Below, piece after piece: positions 55,966 to 63,828 of a stretch of 64,000 nt of DNA. The stretch comes from Ramlibacter pallidus (lineage in GTDB: Bacteria; Pseudomonadota; Gammaproteobacteria; Burkholderiales; Burkholderiaceae_C). The stretch covers positions 186,001 to 250,000 of the forward strand of contig NZ_JADDIV010000005.1 in assembly GCF_015070875.1 (NCBI RefSeq). Reading direction: 5' to 3'. Positions within the stretch are counted from its first letter, which is position 1, and every line of letters starts with the position of its first letter. The position numbers were made by a program, and so were the translations under genes. The notes beneath the pieces are model-generated. The model was not told the origin of the DNA. It made no database searches and was given only the letters and a program-made list of their open reading frames with translations.

Positions 55966-56337
55966 GCGCTCGGACAGGGCCAGGCAGTAGTCCACGAGCG
56001 CGTCGATCTCGTTCGATTTGTCGAACACCGCATCTGCCCCCAGGTCGGAGCACCGCCGCCGCATGTCGGCGGTTGCGTAGTTGCTGAGCACCACCACCCT
56101 TTGTCCCCGGCCGCGCTGCTGGCAGGCCTCGAGCACGCCGATGCCGCTGCCCTGCTTCAGGAACAGGTCGACGATCACCAGGTGCCACTGGCCCTGGTGC
56201 GCGGCGAGCCAATCCCGCGCTTCGTTTTCGGTATCCGCCCAGCCGAGGGAGCGCACGGACGCCAGTTCCTGCAAGGTCTCGATCAGGTTGTCGCGGATCG
56301 TGACGTTGTCTTCGACGATATAGGTTCTGAGTTCCAC
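55957..56337 (-). CDS. Single-domain response regulator
   Basis: A 126-residue receiver domain with acidic pair E9/D10, phosphorylation site D57 (LVIVDLFLKQ) and K near 107 (VFDKSNEID). There is no output domain, so it may act by protein contact or as a phosphate sink beside the CHASE3 kinase system. It starts at the ATG 56335-56337. A perfect palindrome lies 85 bp upstream. Confidence 0.9.
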   Translation of the reverse strand: MELRTYIVEDNVTIRDNLIETLQELASVRSLGWADTENEARDWLAAHQGQWHLVIVDLFLKQGSGIGVLEACQQRGRGQRVVVLSNYATADMRRRCSDLGADAVFDKSNEIDALVDYCLALSERPA

Positions 56338-56421
56338 TCGCGATGTCCTGCGGCCCGCACTGTAAAGCGCGGGGTCCCTCCGGGTCCGGCGCGATTGTGC
56401 CAGCGGCCCCTGGGCCCACCG

Positions 56422-56437
56422 GTAGGAAGTGTCCTAC
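56422..56437. promoter_or_regulatory. Perfect palindrome GTAGGA-N4-TCCTAC
   Basis: A 16-bp inverted repeat with a 4-bp spacer lies in the 216-bp gap upstream of the single-domain regulator (minus) and the 51-codon gene (plus). A close relative CAGGA-AGCG-TCCTAC occurs at 59553-59567 upstream of ctpA. NarL/LuxR-family regulators bind inverted repeats of this size, and one is encoded nearby. Confidence 0.5.
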
Positions 56438-56553
56438 GGTGCCGGATGTAGGCGCGGGACCACGCGCTCCTCCGCAGCGGGCCGACGGACGCGGCGTTTA
56501 CGTTCTGGAACAGTGCTCTTCAGGGCGATGCAGTTTCACGCCCGCCAAACACC

Positions 56554-56709
56554 ATGAAGTTGCTTCTCCAATCCTCCATGATCTTCTTCGGCACGCTCAT
56601 CGCCGCCGCGCTGGTCGCGCTCGGGGCCCCCGGTGAAGCCGAGGTGCAGATGGCCGTGCAGGCCGCTCCGGCCGTCGAGATCGTCGGCCTGCTGGGCCTG
56701 TCCCAGTAG
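56554..56709 (+). CDS. Small 51-residue membrane or exported protein (hypothetical)
   Basis: An open frame of 51 codons starting with ATG at 56554. The product begins MKLLLQSSMIFFGTLIAAAL, a positively charged start and one hydrophobic segment, then a short VQMAVQAAPAVEIVGLLGL tail. It ends three bases before the stop of the convergent MoeB-like gene. No homologue known to me; codon use fits GC-rich genes but the length makes it uncertain. It is too short for most automatic cut-offs. Confidence 0.5.
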   Translation: MKLLLQSSMIFFGTLIAAALVALGAPGEAEVQMAVQAAPAVEIVGLLGLSQ

Positions 56710-56712
56710 GCG

Positions 56713-57468
56713 TCACGCGCCCCGTGTGCCGCACACCCGGCACAGCGGGTCGCGGCGGATGCGCAGCTCGGTCCATTCCATGCTGCGCGCATCCAGCATC
56801 TGCAGCCGCCCGGCGAGCGAGCTGCCCACCCCCACCAGCAGGCGCAGGGCTTCCGACGCCTGCATCGCGCCGATGATGCCCACCAGCGGCGCGAACACGC
56901 CCAGCGTCGCGCACCGCGTCTCCTCCAGTTCCTGGTCCGGCGGAAACACGCAGGCGTAGCACGGGCTCGCCGCCGCGCGCGGGTCGTACACGCTGATCTG
57001 TCCGTCGAACCGGATCGCCGCCCCCGACACCAGCGGCTTGCCGTGCCGGAAGCAGGCCTTGTTGATCGCCTGCCGCGTCGCGAAGTTGTCGCAGCAGTCG
57101 ATCACCACGTCGGCCTGCGGCACCAGTTCGTCGAGCTCCTGCCCTTCGGCGCGCAGCACCAGCGGCCGCACGAACACGTCCGGGTTGATGGCCGCCACGG
57201 CTTCGCGGGCCGATTCGGCTTTCGGCATGCCGACGCGCTGCAGGTTGTGCGCGATCTGCCGCTGCAGGTTGGTGACGTCGACCGCGTCGTTGTCCACCAG
57301 GGTGATGCGCCCGACGCCGGCCGTCCCGAGATACAGCACCACCGGCGAGCCGAGCCCGCCCGCGCCGACCACCAAAGCGTGCGACCCCATCAGCTTCTCC
57401 TGCCCTTCGACGCCGAGTTCGTCGAGGAGGATGTGCCGTGAATAGCGAAGCAGCTGGTCGTCGGTCAT
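56713..57468 (-). CDS. MoeB/ThiF/HesA-family adenylyltransferase
   Basis: A 251-residue E1-like enzyme that adenylates the C-terminus of a ubiquitin-like sulfur carrier (MoaD or ThiS). Features: QLLRYSRHILLDELGVEGQEKL at the N-terminus, nucleotide motif GAGGLGSPVVLYLG (residues 35-48), R-rich site DVTNLQRQIAH, and zinc Cys pairs (CYAC near 172; CRVC near 245). The rhodanese domain of eukaryotic MOCS3 is missing. Whether it acts in molybdopterin or thiamine synthesis is not resolved. The start is ATG 57466-57468; longer starts are rejected. Confidence 0.9.
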   Translation of the reverse strand: MTDDQLLRYSRHILLDELGVEGQEKLMGSHALVVGAGGLGSPVVLYLGTAGVGRITLVDNDAVDVTNLQRQIAHNLQRVGMPKAESAREAVAAINPDVFVRPLVLRAEGQELDELVPQADVVIDCCDNFATRQAINKACFRHGKPLVSGAAIRFDGQISVYDPRAAASPCYACVFPPDQELEETRCATLGVFAPLVGIIGAMQASEALRLLVGVGSSLAGRLQMLDARSMEWTELRIRRDPLCRVCGTRGA

Positions 57469-57517
57469 GCGTGCATTTTCGGCGCAAACGCGAGGACGCA
57501 CTCCGCAACCCGCCCTC

Positions 57518-57929
57518 CGTCATCCCCGCGAAGGCGGGGATCCAGGGCTTGCGCACCGTGGGCCGGCAGGCCCACCTCCGCCTTCGAACGTCGCGGCAGG
57601 CGGCGGGCGGTGCCGGCCCGCAGTCAGGGGCCTCGGCTGGAAGGCTGTTCCCGGCGGCGAAGCAGGGCTACGAGAGCGCGTAGTGCGTATCGAGCGCTGC
57701 GACTGTGCACTGATTTCCGGGCTTCTGTTTGAACGGAGAGTTTGCCGCGCGCGGCAAACTCGGAAGTGAGTTAGGCCGGATCGCCGCCGGGAGCAGCCTT
57801 CCAGCGCACCCGGAACGAGCGACAGCGGAGTGCAGGGCGAGGCACCGCGGGACGGTACTGCCCGCCGCCTGCCGCGACGCACCCCGATGGAATGCGGGAG
57901 CCCTGGATCCCCGCTTTGCGGGAAGGACG
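57518..57929. repeat. MITE-like nested inverted-repeat element, about 412 bp
   Basis: The element fills most of the 523-bp gap between the MoeB-like gene and ctpA (57469-57991). Its two ends (57518-57548 and 57900-57929) are the REP-like unit seen at 29059-29158, in inverted orientation. Inside, arm pairs match well: 57589-57614 with 57854-57879 (24 of 26) and 57636-57660 with 57781-57805 (24 of 25). The core holds a perfect 24-bp palindrome at 57738-57761. No transposase-like frame is inside. The DNA could form a long cruciform or RNA hairpin. Confidence 0.7.
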
Positions 57930-57950
57930 GGGCGAGGAGGGCGCCCAAAG

Positions 57951-57976
57951 AAGAAGCGGCCCGCAGGCCGCTTCTT
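57951..57976 (-). terminator. Intrinsic terminator after ctpA
   Basis: Perfect 11-bp stem AAGAAGCGGCC / GGCCGCTTCTT with loop CGCA just downstream of the ctpA stop, followed on the minus strand by CTTTGGGCGCCC. The same stem core and following sequence occur after aspS (29098). Confidence 0.8.
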
Positions 57977-57991
57977 CGCGTCGGAAGGAGA

Positions 57992-59434
57992 TCAGTTCTC
58001 CTTCTTCTCTTCCTTGTTCTCCACGACCTGCGTCTTGGAGACCAGCACCGGCCGGCCCTTCAGCTGGTTCAGCGCCTGCACCAGCTGGAAGTCCTTGTCG
58101 CTGCCGAACTCGGGCGGCGTGCGGCTGGCGGACTTGCCGTTCTTGGCTTCGTCTTCGGCGCGCTTGCGGGCCGCTTCACGCGCCGCCTCGCGGGCCGGAT
58201 CCTTCACCTCGGCACCCTGGCCGGAGCCCAGGTGCTTGTCGAGGTCGGCCTCGCGGGTGCGCAGCACGGAGAAGACGTTGCCTTCCTCGCTCTCGTCCAC
58301 CAGCACGTCGGGCACGATGCCCTTGGCCTGGATCGACTTGCCGCTGGGCGTGTAGTACCGGGCCGTGGTCAGCTTGAGGCCGGTGTCGGGACCCAGCGGA
58401 CGCACGGTCTGCACGGAGCCCTTGCCGAAAGTCTGGCTGCCCAGGACGGTCGCACGCTTGTGGTCCTGCAGCGCGCCGGCCACGATCTCGGAAGCCGAGG
58501 CGGAGCCTTCGTTCACCAGCACCACCAGCGGCACGTTCTTGATCTGCGGCGGCAGGCGCTTGAGCGGATCGGCACCGGCGCGGCGCTGGTAGAACTCCGG
58601 CGACGCCTTGTAGACGAACTTGCTCTCCGGCAGCTGGCCGTTGGTGGAGACCACCGGCACGCCTTCCGGAAGGAAGGCGGCGGAGATCGCCACGGCCGCG
58701 TCCAGCAGGCCGCCCGGGTCGTTGCGCAGGTCCAGCACGAGGCCGCGCACGTTCGGGTCGTTCTTGTAGATCTCCTCGACCTTGCGGACGAAGTCTTCCA
58801 CGGTGCGTTCCTGGAACTGCGACAGGCGGATCCAGCCGTAGCCCGGCTCGACGACCTTGCCCTTGACGGATTGGGTCTTGATCTCCTCGCGGGTAATCGT
58901 CACCGGGAAGGTGCGGTTCTCGTCCTTGCGGTAGATCGTCAGCATCACGCGGGTGTTCGGCTCGCCGCGCATGCGCTTGACGGCTTCGGACAGCGTGAGG
59001 CCCTTGACGGCGGTGTCGTCGATCTTGGTGATCAGGTCGCCGGTCTTCAGGCCGGCGCGATAGGCCGGGGACCCTTCGATGGGCGAAACGACCTTGACCA
59101 GGCCGTCTTCCTGCGAGATCTCGATGCCCACGCCGACGAAACGGCCGGACGTGCCTTCACGGAATTCCTTGAAGGACTTCTTGTCGAAGTACTGCGAATG
59201 CGGGTCGAGGCTGGCCACCATGCCGGAGATGGCATCGGTGATGAGCTTCTTCTCGTCGACCGGCTCGACGTAGTCGGTCTTCACCATGCTGAACACGGCC
59301 GCCAGCTGCTGCAGTTCTTCCAGCGGCAGGGGCGCGAGGGAGCCACGGGCAACGGTCTGCAACGAGACCGTGGTCAGCGCTCCGGCCAGGGCGCCTACGG
59401 AAATCCAGCCGGCAATCTTGAGTTTGTGGCTCAT
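57992..59434 (-). CDS. ctpA: S41-family C-terminal processing peptidase
   Basis: A 480-residue serine protease of the Prc/CtpA type. N-terminal signal/anchor (about residues 7-30), PDZ domain (about 95-175), and the S41 core with the catalytic pair S313 (GSASASEIVAG) and K338 (TFGKGSVQ), 25 residues apart as in E. coli Prc. It cuts C-termini of periplasmic proteins. The C-terminal tail is Lys/Glu/Ala-rich. The ATG is at 59432-59434; a longer start is rejected because it leads into no family sequence. Confidence 0.95.
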   Translation of the reverse strand: MSHKLKIAGWISVGALAGALTTVSLQTVARGSLAPLPLEELQQLAAVFSMVKTDYVEPVDEKKLITDAISGMVASLDPHSQYFDKKSFKEFREGTSGRFVGVGIEISQEDGLVKVVSPIEGSPAYRAGLKTGDLITKIDDTAVKGLTLSEAVKRMRGEPNTRVMLTIYRKDENRTFPVTITREEIKTQSVKGKVVEPGYGWIRLSQFQERTVEDFVRKVEEIYKNDPNVRGLVLDLRNDPGGLLDAAVAISAAFLPEGVPVVSTNGQLPESKFVYKASPEFYQRRAGADPLKRLPPQIKNVPLVVLVNEGSASASEIVAGALQDHKRATVLGSQTFGKGSVQTVRPLGPDTGLKLTTARYYTPSGKSIQAKGIVPDVLVDESEEGNVFSVLRTREADLDKHLGSGQGAEVKDPAREAAREAARKRAEDEAKNGKSASRTPPEFGSDKDFQLVQALNQLKGRPVLVSKTQVVENKEEKKEN

Positions 59435-59552
59435 GGGGGGTGTCCAAGTCCTCTCGTGGTCAATATACACCTGGGAAAGCTCTCTGACGCCCCGGAGCAC
59501 CTGGGGTTCCCGAAGCACCCGCCGTGCCATGTGAAAAAAACGCGGATTGGCG

Positions 59553-59567
59553 CAGGAAGCGTCCTAC
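59553..59567. promoter_or_regulatory. Imperfect palindrome CAGGA-N4-TCCTAC upstream of ctpA
   Basis: The core AGGA-AGCG-TCCT is perfectly palindromic and lies about 120 bp upstream of ctpA. It shares the AGGAAGYGTCCTAC pattern with 56422-56437. Both are upstream of minus-strand genes. Confidence 0.4.
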
Positions 59568-59614
59568 AACGCGTCACGGGCGCGCCACATGCCTCTTCCG
59601 CGCACCACGCTCGT

Positions 59615-60358
59615 TCAGGCCTTGCCCTGCGCCGCCACGGCGGCGGCGGCCTTGGCGGCCGCCTCGGCGTCTCCGAGATAGTAGTGGCGCAGGGGCTTCA
59701 GGTTTGCGTCCAGCTCGTAAACGAGCGGGATGCCGTTCGGGATGTTGAGGCCGACGATGTCCTGGTCGGAGATGCCGTCCAGGTATTTGACCAGCGCCCG
59801 GATGGAGTTGCCGTGCGCGGCCACCACCACCCGCTTGCCGGCCCGGATGGCCGGCGCCATGGATTCGTTCCAGAAGGGCAGCACGCGGGCGACGGTGTCC
59901 TTGAGGCACTCGGTCAGCGGAATGTCCTCGGGCTGCAGCTTCGCGTAGCGCACGTCGCCGCGCTCGCTGCGCGGGTCGTTCGGGTCCAGGGCCGGCGGCG
60001 GCACGTCGTAGCTGCGCCGCCAGACCAGCACCTGCTCGTCGCCGAACTTCTTCGCCGTCTCGGCCTTGTTCAGGCCCTGCAGCGCGCCGTAGTGCCGTTC
60101 GTTCAGCCGCCACGAATGCACCACCGGCAGCCAGGTGCGGTCCATTTCATCCAGCACGTGCCACAACGTGCGGGTCGCGCGCTTGAGCACGCTGGTGTAG
60201 CAGAGGTCGAAGTCCCACCCCTCGGCCTTCAGCAGCCGGCCGGCCTGGATCGCCTGTTGCAGCCCGGTGGGCGTCAGGTCCACGTCGGTCCAGCCGGTGA
60301 AGCGGTTTTCGAGGTTCCAGGTCGATTCGCCGTGGCGGATCAGGACGAGCTTGTGCAT
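59615..60358 (-). CDS. gpmA: 2,3-Bisphosphoglycerate-dependent phosphoglycerate mutase
   Basis: A 247-residue glycolytic enzyme interconverting 3- and 2-phosphoglycerate. [20 protein letters not shown] gives the phosphohistidine H9, and [19 protein letters not shown] the second catalytic His; full family length. Cytoplasmic. Divergent from the rhodanese gene; a near-perfect 26-bp palindrome lies between them. The C-terminal tail is Ala-rich. Confidence 0.96.
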   Translation of the reverse strand: MHKLVLIRHGESTWNLENRFTGWTDVDLTPTGLQQAIQAGRLLKAEGWDFDLCYTSVLKRATRTLWHVLDEMDRTWLPVVHSWRLNERHYGALQGLNKAETAKKFGDEQVLVWRRSYDVPPPALDPNDPRSERGDVRYAKLQPEDIPLTECLKDTVARVLPFWNESMAPAIRAGKRVVVAAHGNSIRALVKYLDGISDQDIVGLNIPNGIPLVYELDANLKPLRHYYLGDAEAAAKAAAAVAAQGKA

Positions 60359-60386
60359 GGTGATGGAAACGGAACGTGAAGGGGCG

Positions 60387-60412
60387 AACCCGGCATTCTA
60401 GAATCGCGGGTT
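60387..60412. promoter_or_regulatory. 26-bp near-perfect palindrome in gpmA-rhodanese intergenic region
   Basis: The two half-sites of 13 bp match at 11 positions (AACCCGGCATTCT against AACCCGCGATTCT) and meet at the perfect centre ATTCTAGAAT. The TAGAAT on the plus strand could be a -10 element for the rhodanese gene. It could serve as operator for the divergent pair. Confidence 0.5.
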
Positions 60413-60445
60413 GCCCGGCGAGACCGGGTTCATGGAAAGGTTGGA

Positions 60446-60862
60446 ATGGATCTGATGCCGTTTGTGGTGCAGAACTGGGCGCTGCTGCTGATCGCCTTCG
60501 TCTCCGGTGCCATGCTGCTGTGGCCGGGGATCGCGAAAAGCGCCCGCTCCGGGATCTCGCCGGAGGGTGCCGTGCAGCTGATCAACCGCGAGAAGGCCGT
60601 GGTCGTGGACGTGAGCGAGGCCGAGGAGTTCGCCGCAGGCCACGTCACCGGTGCGCGCAACGCGCCCGTGGGCGAACTCGAGCAGAAGCTGCCCCAGCTG
60701 GTGAAGAACAAGGCGCTGCCGGTCATCCTGGTCTGCCCGAACGGTGCCCGCGCGAACCGTGCACTGGGCGTGGCGAAAAACCTGGGGTACGAAAAGGCTG
60801 TCGTCCTGGGTGGCGGGCTGCGGGCGTGGAAAGAGGCTAACCTGCCGGTCGAAAAGTCCTGA
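60446..60862 (+). CDS. Membrane-anchored rhodanese-like protein
   Basis: A 138-residue protein with an N-terminal span (WALLLIAFVSGAMLLWPG, residues 11-28) and a rhodanese domain with active Cys C97 (LVCPNGARANRA). Such proteins move sulfane sulfur. It stands before grxC and secB, an order found in many betaproteobacteria. GGAAAGG precedes the ATG. Specific substrate unknown. Confidence 0.9.
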   Translation: MDLMPFVVQNWALLLIAFVSGAMLLWPGIAKSARSGISPEGAVQLINREKAVVVDVSEAEEFAAGHVTGARNAPVGELEQKLPQLVKNKALPVILVCPNGARANRALGVAKNLGYEKAVVLGGGLRAWKEANLPVEKS

Positions 60863-60883
60863 ACCCGCCCCAAGATGGAGACC

Positions 60884-61147
60884 ATGCAGCACGTCAAGAT
60901 GTACACCACGGCCGTTTGCCCCTACTGCATCCGCGCCAAGCAGATCCTCAAGTCCAAGGGTGTCGAAGCCATCGAGGAAGTCCGCATCGACATGCAGCCG
61001 GACGAGCGCATGAAGATGATGGAGATCACCGGCCGCCGCACGGTGCCGCAGATATTCATCGGCGACACGCACGTGGGCGGCTGCGACGACCTGATCGCCC
61101 TCGACGGCCGCGGCGGCCTTGTCCCGCTGCTCAACGGGGCCGCCTGA
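60884..61147 (+). CDS. grxC: Glutaredoxin 3
   Basis: An 87-residue glutathione-dependent dithiol glutaredoxin. Active site C12-P-Y-C15, then TVPQIFIGDTHVGGCDDL for glutathione binding. Cytoplasmic disulfide reduction. I take the ATG at 60884; another at 60875 adds three residues. It lies between the rhodanese gene and secB. The transcript ends in a terminator at 61196. Confidence 0.95.
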   Translation: MQHVKMYTTAVCPYCIRAKQILKSKGVEAIEEVRIDMQPDERMKMMEITGRRTVPQIFIGDTHVGGCDDLIALDGRGGLVPLLNGAA

Positions 61148-61195
61148 GACCACCCCCCGCCGGCCTGAGATAATCGCCGGCTGCACGCACATTGC

Positions 61196-61225
61196 GCCCG
61201 CGCGGAGCGTTCCGGCGGGCTTTTT
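61196..61225 (+). terminator. Intrinsic terminator after grxC
   Basis: GCCCGC pairs with GCGGGC around an interrupted inner stem (GGA/TCC), followed by TTTTT. It ends the rhodanese-grxC transcript just before secB, which starts at 61250. Confidence 0.7.
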
Positions 61226-61249
61226 CATTCGCACCGAAAGGCAAGGGCC

Positions 61250-61723
61250 ATGGCCGACAACAACGATCCCGTTTTCCAGATCCAGCGCGTCTACATGAAG
61301 GAGGCCTCGCTGGAGCAGCCGAATTCCCCGGCCATCCTGCTGGAGCAGGAGCAGCCCAGCGTCGACATCCAGCTGGGCGTCGAGGCGCAGCAGGCCGCCG
61401 AAGGCATGTTCGAAGTGGCCGTCTCGGCCACCGTCACCACCAAGATCAAGGACAAGACGGTCTTCCTGGTCGAAGTGAAGCAGGCCGGCATCTTCGAGAT
61501 CCGCAACATCCCGGGCGACCAGATGCAGGCCATCATGGGCATCGCCTGCCCGCAGATCGTCTATCCCTACCTGCGCGGCAACGTCGCCGACATCGTCACG
61601 CGCGCGGGCTTCCCGCCGGTGCACCTGGCGGAGATCAACTTCCAGGCGATGTACGAGCAGCAGCAGGCCGAGCAGCAACAGCAGCAGGCCGGCGGCGCCT
61701 CGCGCATCATCACCTCCGCGTAA
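61250..61723 (+). CDS. secB: Protein-export chaperone SecB
   Basis: A 157-residue tetrameric cytoplasmic chaperone that keeps preproteins unfolded for SecA. Family blocks: [51 protein letters not shown] and [16 protein letters not shown]. The C-terminus is Gln-rich. It precedes gpsA by 19 bp, the same order as in many other proteobacteria, so they are probably cotranscribed. Confidence 0.97.
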   Translation: MADNNDPVFQIQRVYMKEASLEQPNSPAILLEQEQPSVDIQLGVEAQQAAEGMFEVAVSATVTTKIKDKTVFLVEVKQAGIFEIRNIPGDQMQAIMGIACPQIVYPYLRGNVADIVTRAGFPPVHLAEINFQAMYEQQQAEQQQQQAGGASRIITSA

Positions 61724-61742
61724 GGCGCGAGGCGCGGGCCCC

Positions 61743-62747
61743 ATGGACATCCTGGTGCTCGGGGCCGGCGCCTGGGGCACGGCGCTCGCCATCAGCGCGG
61801 GCACGCGCCACGCCGTGACGCTCTGGGCGCGCGACACCGCGCAGGCCCAGGCCATCGCGTCCGCGCGCGTCAACGCCAAATACCTTCCCGGGTTCCAGCT
61901 GCCGCCGGCCGTCGCGCTGTCGGCTGAAGCCGTGGCGGACCTCCCCGCCCTGGCGCGCCGCCACGACCTGGTCATCGTCGCCACGCCGATGGCGGCCCTG
62001 CGCGAGATGCTGGCCGCCCTGGGCGCATGCGGGCGCCCGCTCGCCTGGCTGTGCAAGGGCTTCGAGGCTCCCTGGACGCGGTCCTATGGCCTGTTGGGAC
62101 ACGAGGTGCGCGCCGAGGTCGCCCCGGCGCTCGCGGCCGGTGCGCTGAGCGGCCCCAGCTTCGCCCAGGAGGTGGCCGCGGGGCAGCCGACGGCCCTGGT
62201 CGCCGCGAGCGAATCCGCGGAAGTGCGCGACGCGCTGGTCGCCGCCTTCCACAGTCCGTCCGTGCGCGTGTACGCCAACGAAGACTTGCCGGGAGTGGAG
62301 GTGGGGGGCGCCGTCAAGAACGTGCTGGCCATCGCCACGGGCCTGTGCGACGGCCTCGCGCTGGGCCTCAATGCGCGCGCCGCGCTCGTTACCCGCGGCC
62401 TGGCCGAAATGACGCGGCTGGGCGTCGCGCTGGGCGCGCGGCCGGAAACCTTCATGGGCCTGTCGGGCCTGGGCGACCTGGTGCTCACGGCCACCGGCGA
62501 CCTGAGCCGCAACCGCCGCGTCGGCCTCCTGCTCGCGCAAGGCCGCACCCTGCAGCAGGCGGTGGCGTCCCTCGGGCACGTCGCCGAGGGCGTCTACAGC
62601 GCGCGCACGGTGGTCGAACGCGCCCGCCGGCTCGGGGTGCGCATGCCGATCGCCGAAGCGGTGGTGGACCTGCTGGACGGCAAGGTGGCGCCCGCCGAAG
62701 CGGTGGCCCTGCTGATGGCGCGGCAGCCTGCCTCGGAAGCAGGCTGA
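61743..62747 (+). CDS. gpsA: NAD(P)-dependent glycerol-3-phosphate dehydrogenase
   Basis: A 334-residue enzyme reducing dihydroxyacetone phosphate to sn-glycerol-3-phosphate for phospholipid synthesis. The Rossmann motif [11 protein letters not shown] starts near residue 7; [33 protein letters not shown] (catalytic Lys) and [20 protein letters not shown] are all present. Cytoplasmic. The product pool is shared with the ugp uptake system elsewhere in the window. Confidence 0.97.
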   Translation: MDILVLGAGAWGTALAISAGTRHAVTLWARDTAQAQAIASARVNAKYLPGFQLPPAVALSAEAVADLPALARRHDLVIVATPMAALREMLAALGACGRPLAWLCKGFEAPWTRSYGLLGHEVRAEVAPALAAGALSGPSFAQEVAAGQPTALVAASESAEVRDALVAAFHSPSVRVYANEDLPGVEVGGAVKNVLAIATGLCDGLALGLNARAALVTRGLAEMTRLGVALGARPETFMGLSGLGDLVLTATGDLSRNRRVGLLLAQGRTLQQAVASLGHVAEGVYSARTVVERARRLGVRMPIAEAVVDLLDGKVAPAEAVALLMARQPASEAG

Positions 62748-62836
62748 AAGTTCCCATCCCGGCATAGGGACCTTCCCACCCCCGCGATGGGTCCGGCGGG
62801 CCGAGACTCGGGCTCCCAACAACAACGGAGCACTCC

Positions 62837-63514
62837 ATGCGCCGCAGCCTTCCCGCCATCGCCCTCCTTGCCGGCATCGCCGCCCTCCTGACCGCCTGCG
62901 CGGGCATGGGCGCGGGCCCCTCCGGCGGTTCCGCCGCCTCCGGCATGAGCTTCTTCGTCACCAGCACGAACCCCGGCCGGGGTGCCGACCTGGGCGGCCT
63001 GGCGGGCGCCGACCGCCATTGCCAGGCGCTGGCGACCGCCGTCGGCGCCGGCGGCAAGACCTGGCGCGCCTACCTGAGCACGACGGGCGCCGGCAGCACC
63101 GTGAACGCGCGCGACCGCATCGGCCGCGGTCCCTGGGTGAACGCGAACGGCGTGACGATCGCCCGCAACGTCGACGAGCTGCACGGCACCAACCAGCTCA
63201 CCAAGCAGACCGCGGTGACCGAGCGGGCGGCGCTGGTCAACGGCCGGGGCGACACGCCGAACCTGCACGACATCCTGACCGGCTCCACGCCCGACGGACG
63301 CGCCACCGTGGGTGGCACGCAGGACACCACCTGCGGCAACTGGACGCGCAGCGGCGAGGGCTCGGCGATCGTCGGCCACCATGACCGGGTCGGCCTGCGC
63401 GACGACGAGCCGTCGCGCTCCTGGAACTCGTCGCACGGTACGCGCGGTTGCGGCATGGACGCCCTGCGCGCCACCGGCGGCGGCGGCCTGCTGTACTGCT
63501 TCGCGGCGAACTAG
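62837..63514 (+). CDS. Lectin-like (DUF1554-type) lipoprotein
   Basis: A 225-residue exported protein with a lipobox (LLTAC, C at about residue 21) and a domain resembling DUF1554/C-type-lectin-like proteins: MSFFVTSTNPGRGADLGGLAGADRHCQALA, then WRAYLSTTGAGSTVNARDRIG and a C-terminal GGGGLLYCFA. Cysteines are spaced for disulfides. Function unknown; possibly ligand binding at the outer membrane. Its TAG stop overlaps the stop of the convergent thioredoxin gene. Confidence 0.8.
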   Translation: MRRSLPAIALLAGIAALLTACAGMGAGPSGGSAASGMSFFVTSTNPGRGADLGGLAGADRHCQALATAVGAGGKTWRAYLSTTGAGSTVNARDRIGRGPWVNANGVTIARNVDELHGTNQLTKQTAVTERAALVNGRGDTPNLHDILTGSTPDGRATVGGTQDTTCGNWTRSGEGSAIVGHHDRVGLRDDEPSRSWNSSHGTRGCGMDALRATGGGGLLYCFAAN

Positions 63515-63828
63515 GCGATCTTCGCCAGCGCGTCCCGCACCTCGTCGAGGTTCTGCGGGCGCGTGACGCGCGCGAGCTCCCGGCCGTCCTTCAGGAACAC
63601 CAGGGTCGGCCAGAGCTTCACGCGGAAGCTGCGGCCCAGCGGCCGGCCCGGTCCGTCCTCCACCTTCAGGTGGCGCACGTCGGCCTGGGAGGCGAGGGCA
63701 CCCGCGATCAGGGGCTGGGCCGCACGGCACCAGCCGCACCACGGGGTGCCGAATTCCAGCACCGTCGCGCCGGCCAGCGCATCGACCTCGGTTCGCGAGG
63801 GTTCGGTCGGGGCATAGGTCGTTTCCAT
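63511..63828 (-). CDS. Thioredoxin-family protein
   Basis: A 105-residue thioredoxin-fold protein with active site W30-C31-G-W-C34 and the cis-Pro loop WPTLVFLKDG. The active site is CGWC, not the CGPC of thioredoxin 1, so it is a relative rather than TrxA itself. No signal peptide. The ATG is at 63826-63828. Its stop (CTA on plus) shares three bases with the stop of the lectin-like gene. The 172 bp beyond it to the window end show no gene I can support. Confidence 0.9.
   Translation of the reverse strand: METTYAPTEPSRTEVDALAGATVLEFGTPWCGWCRAAQPLIAGALASQADVRHLKVEDGPGRPLGRSFRVKLWPTLVFLKDGRELARVTRPQNLDEVRDALAKIA

Noticed and set aside
57469..57991. Short open frames inside the inverted-repeat element
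   Set aside because: They follow the repeat arms, have no ribosome site or known domain and are explained by the palindromic structure.
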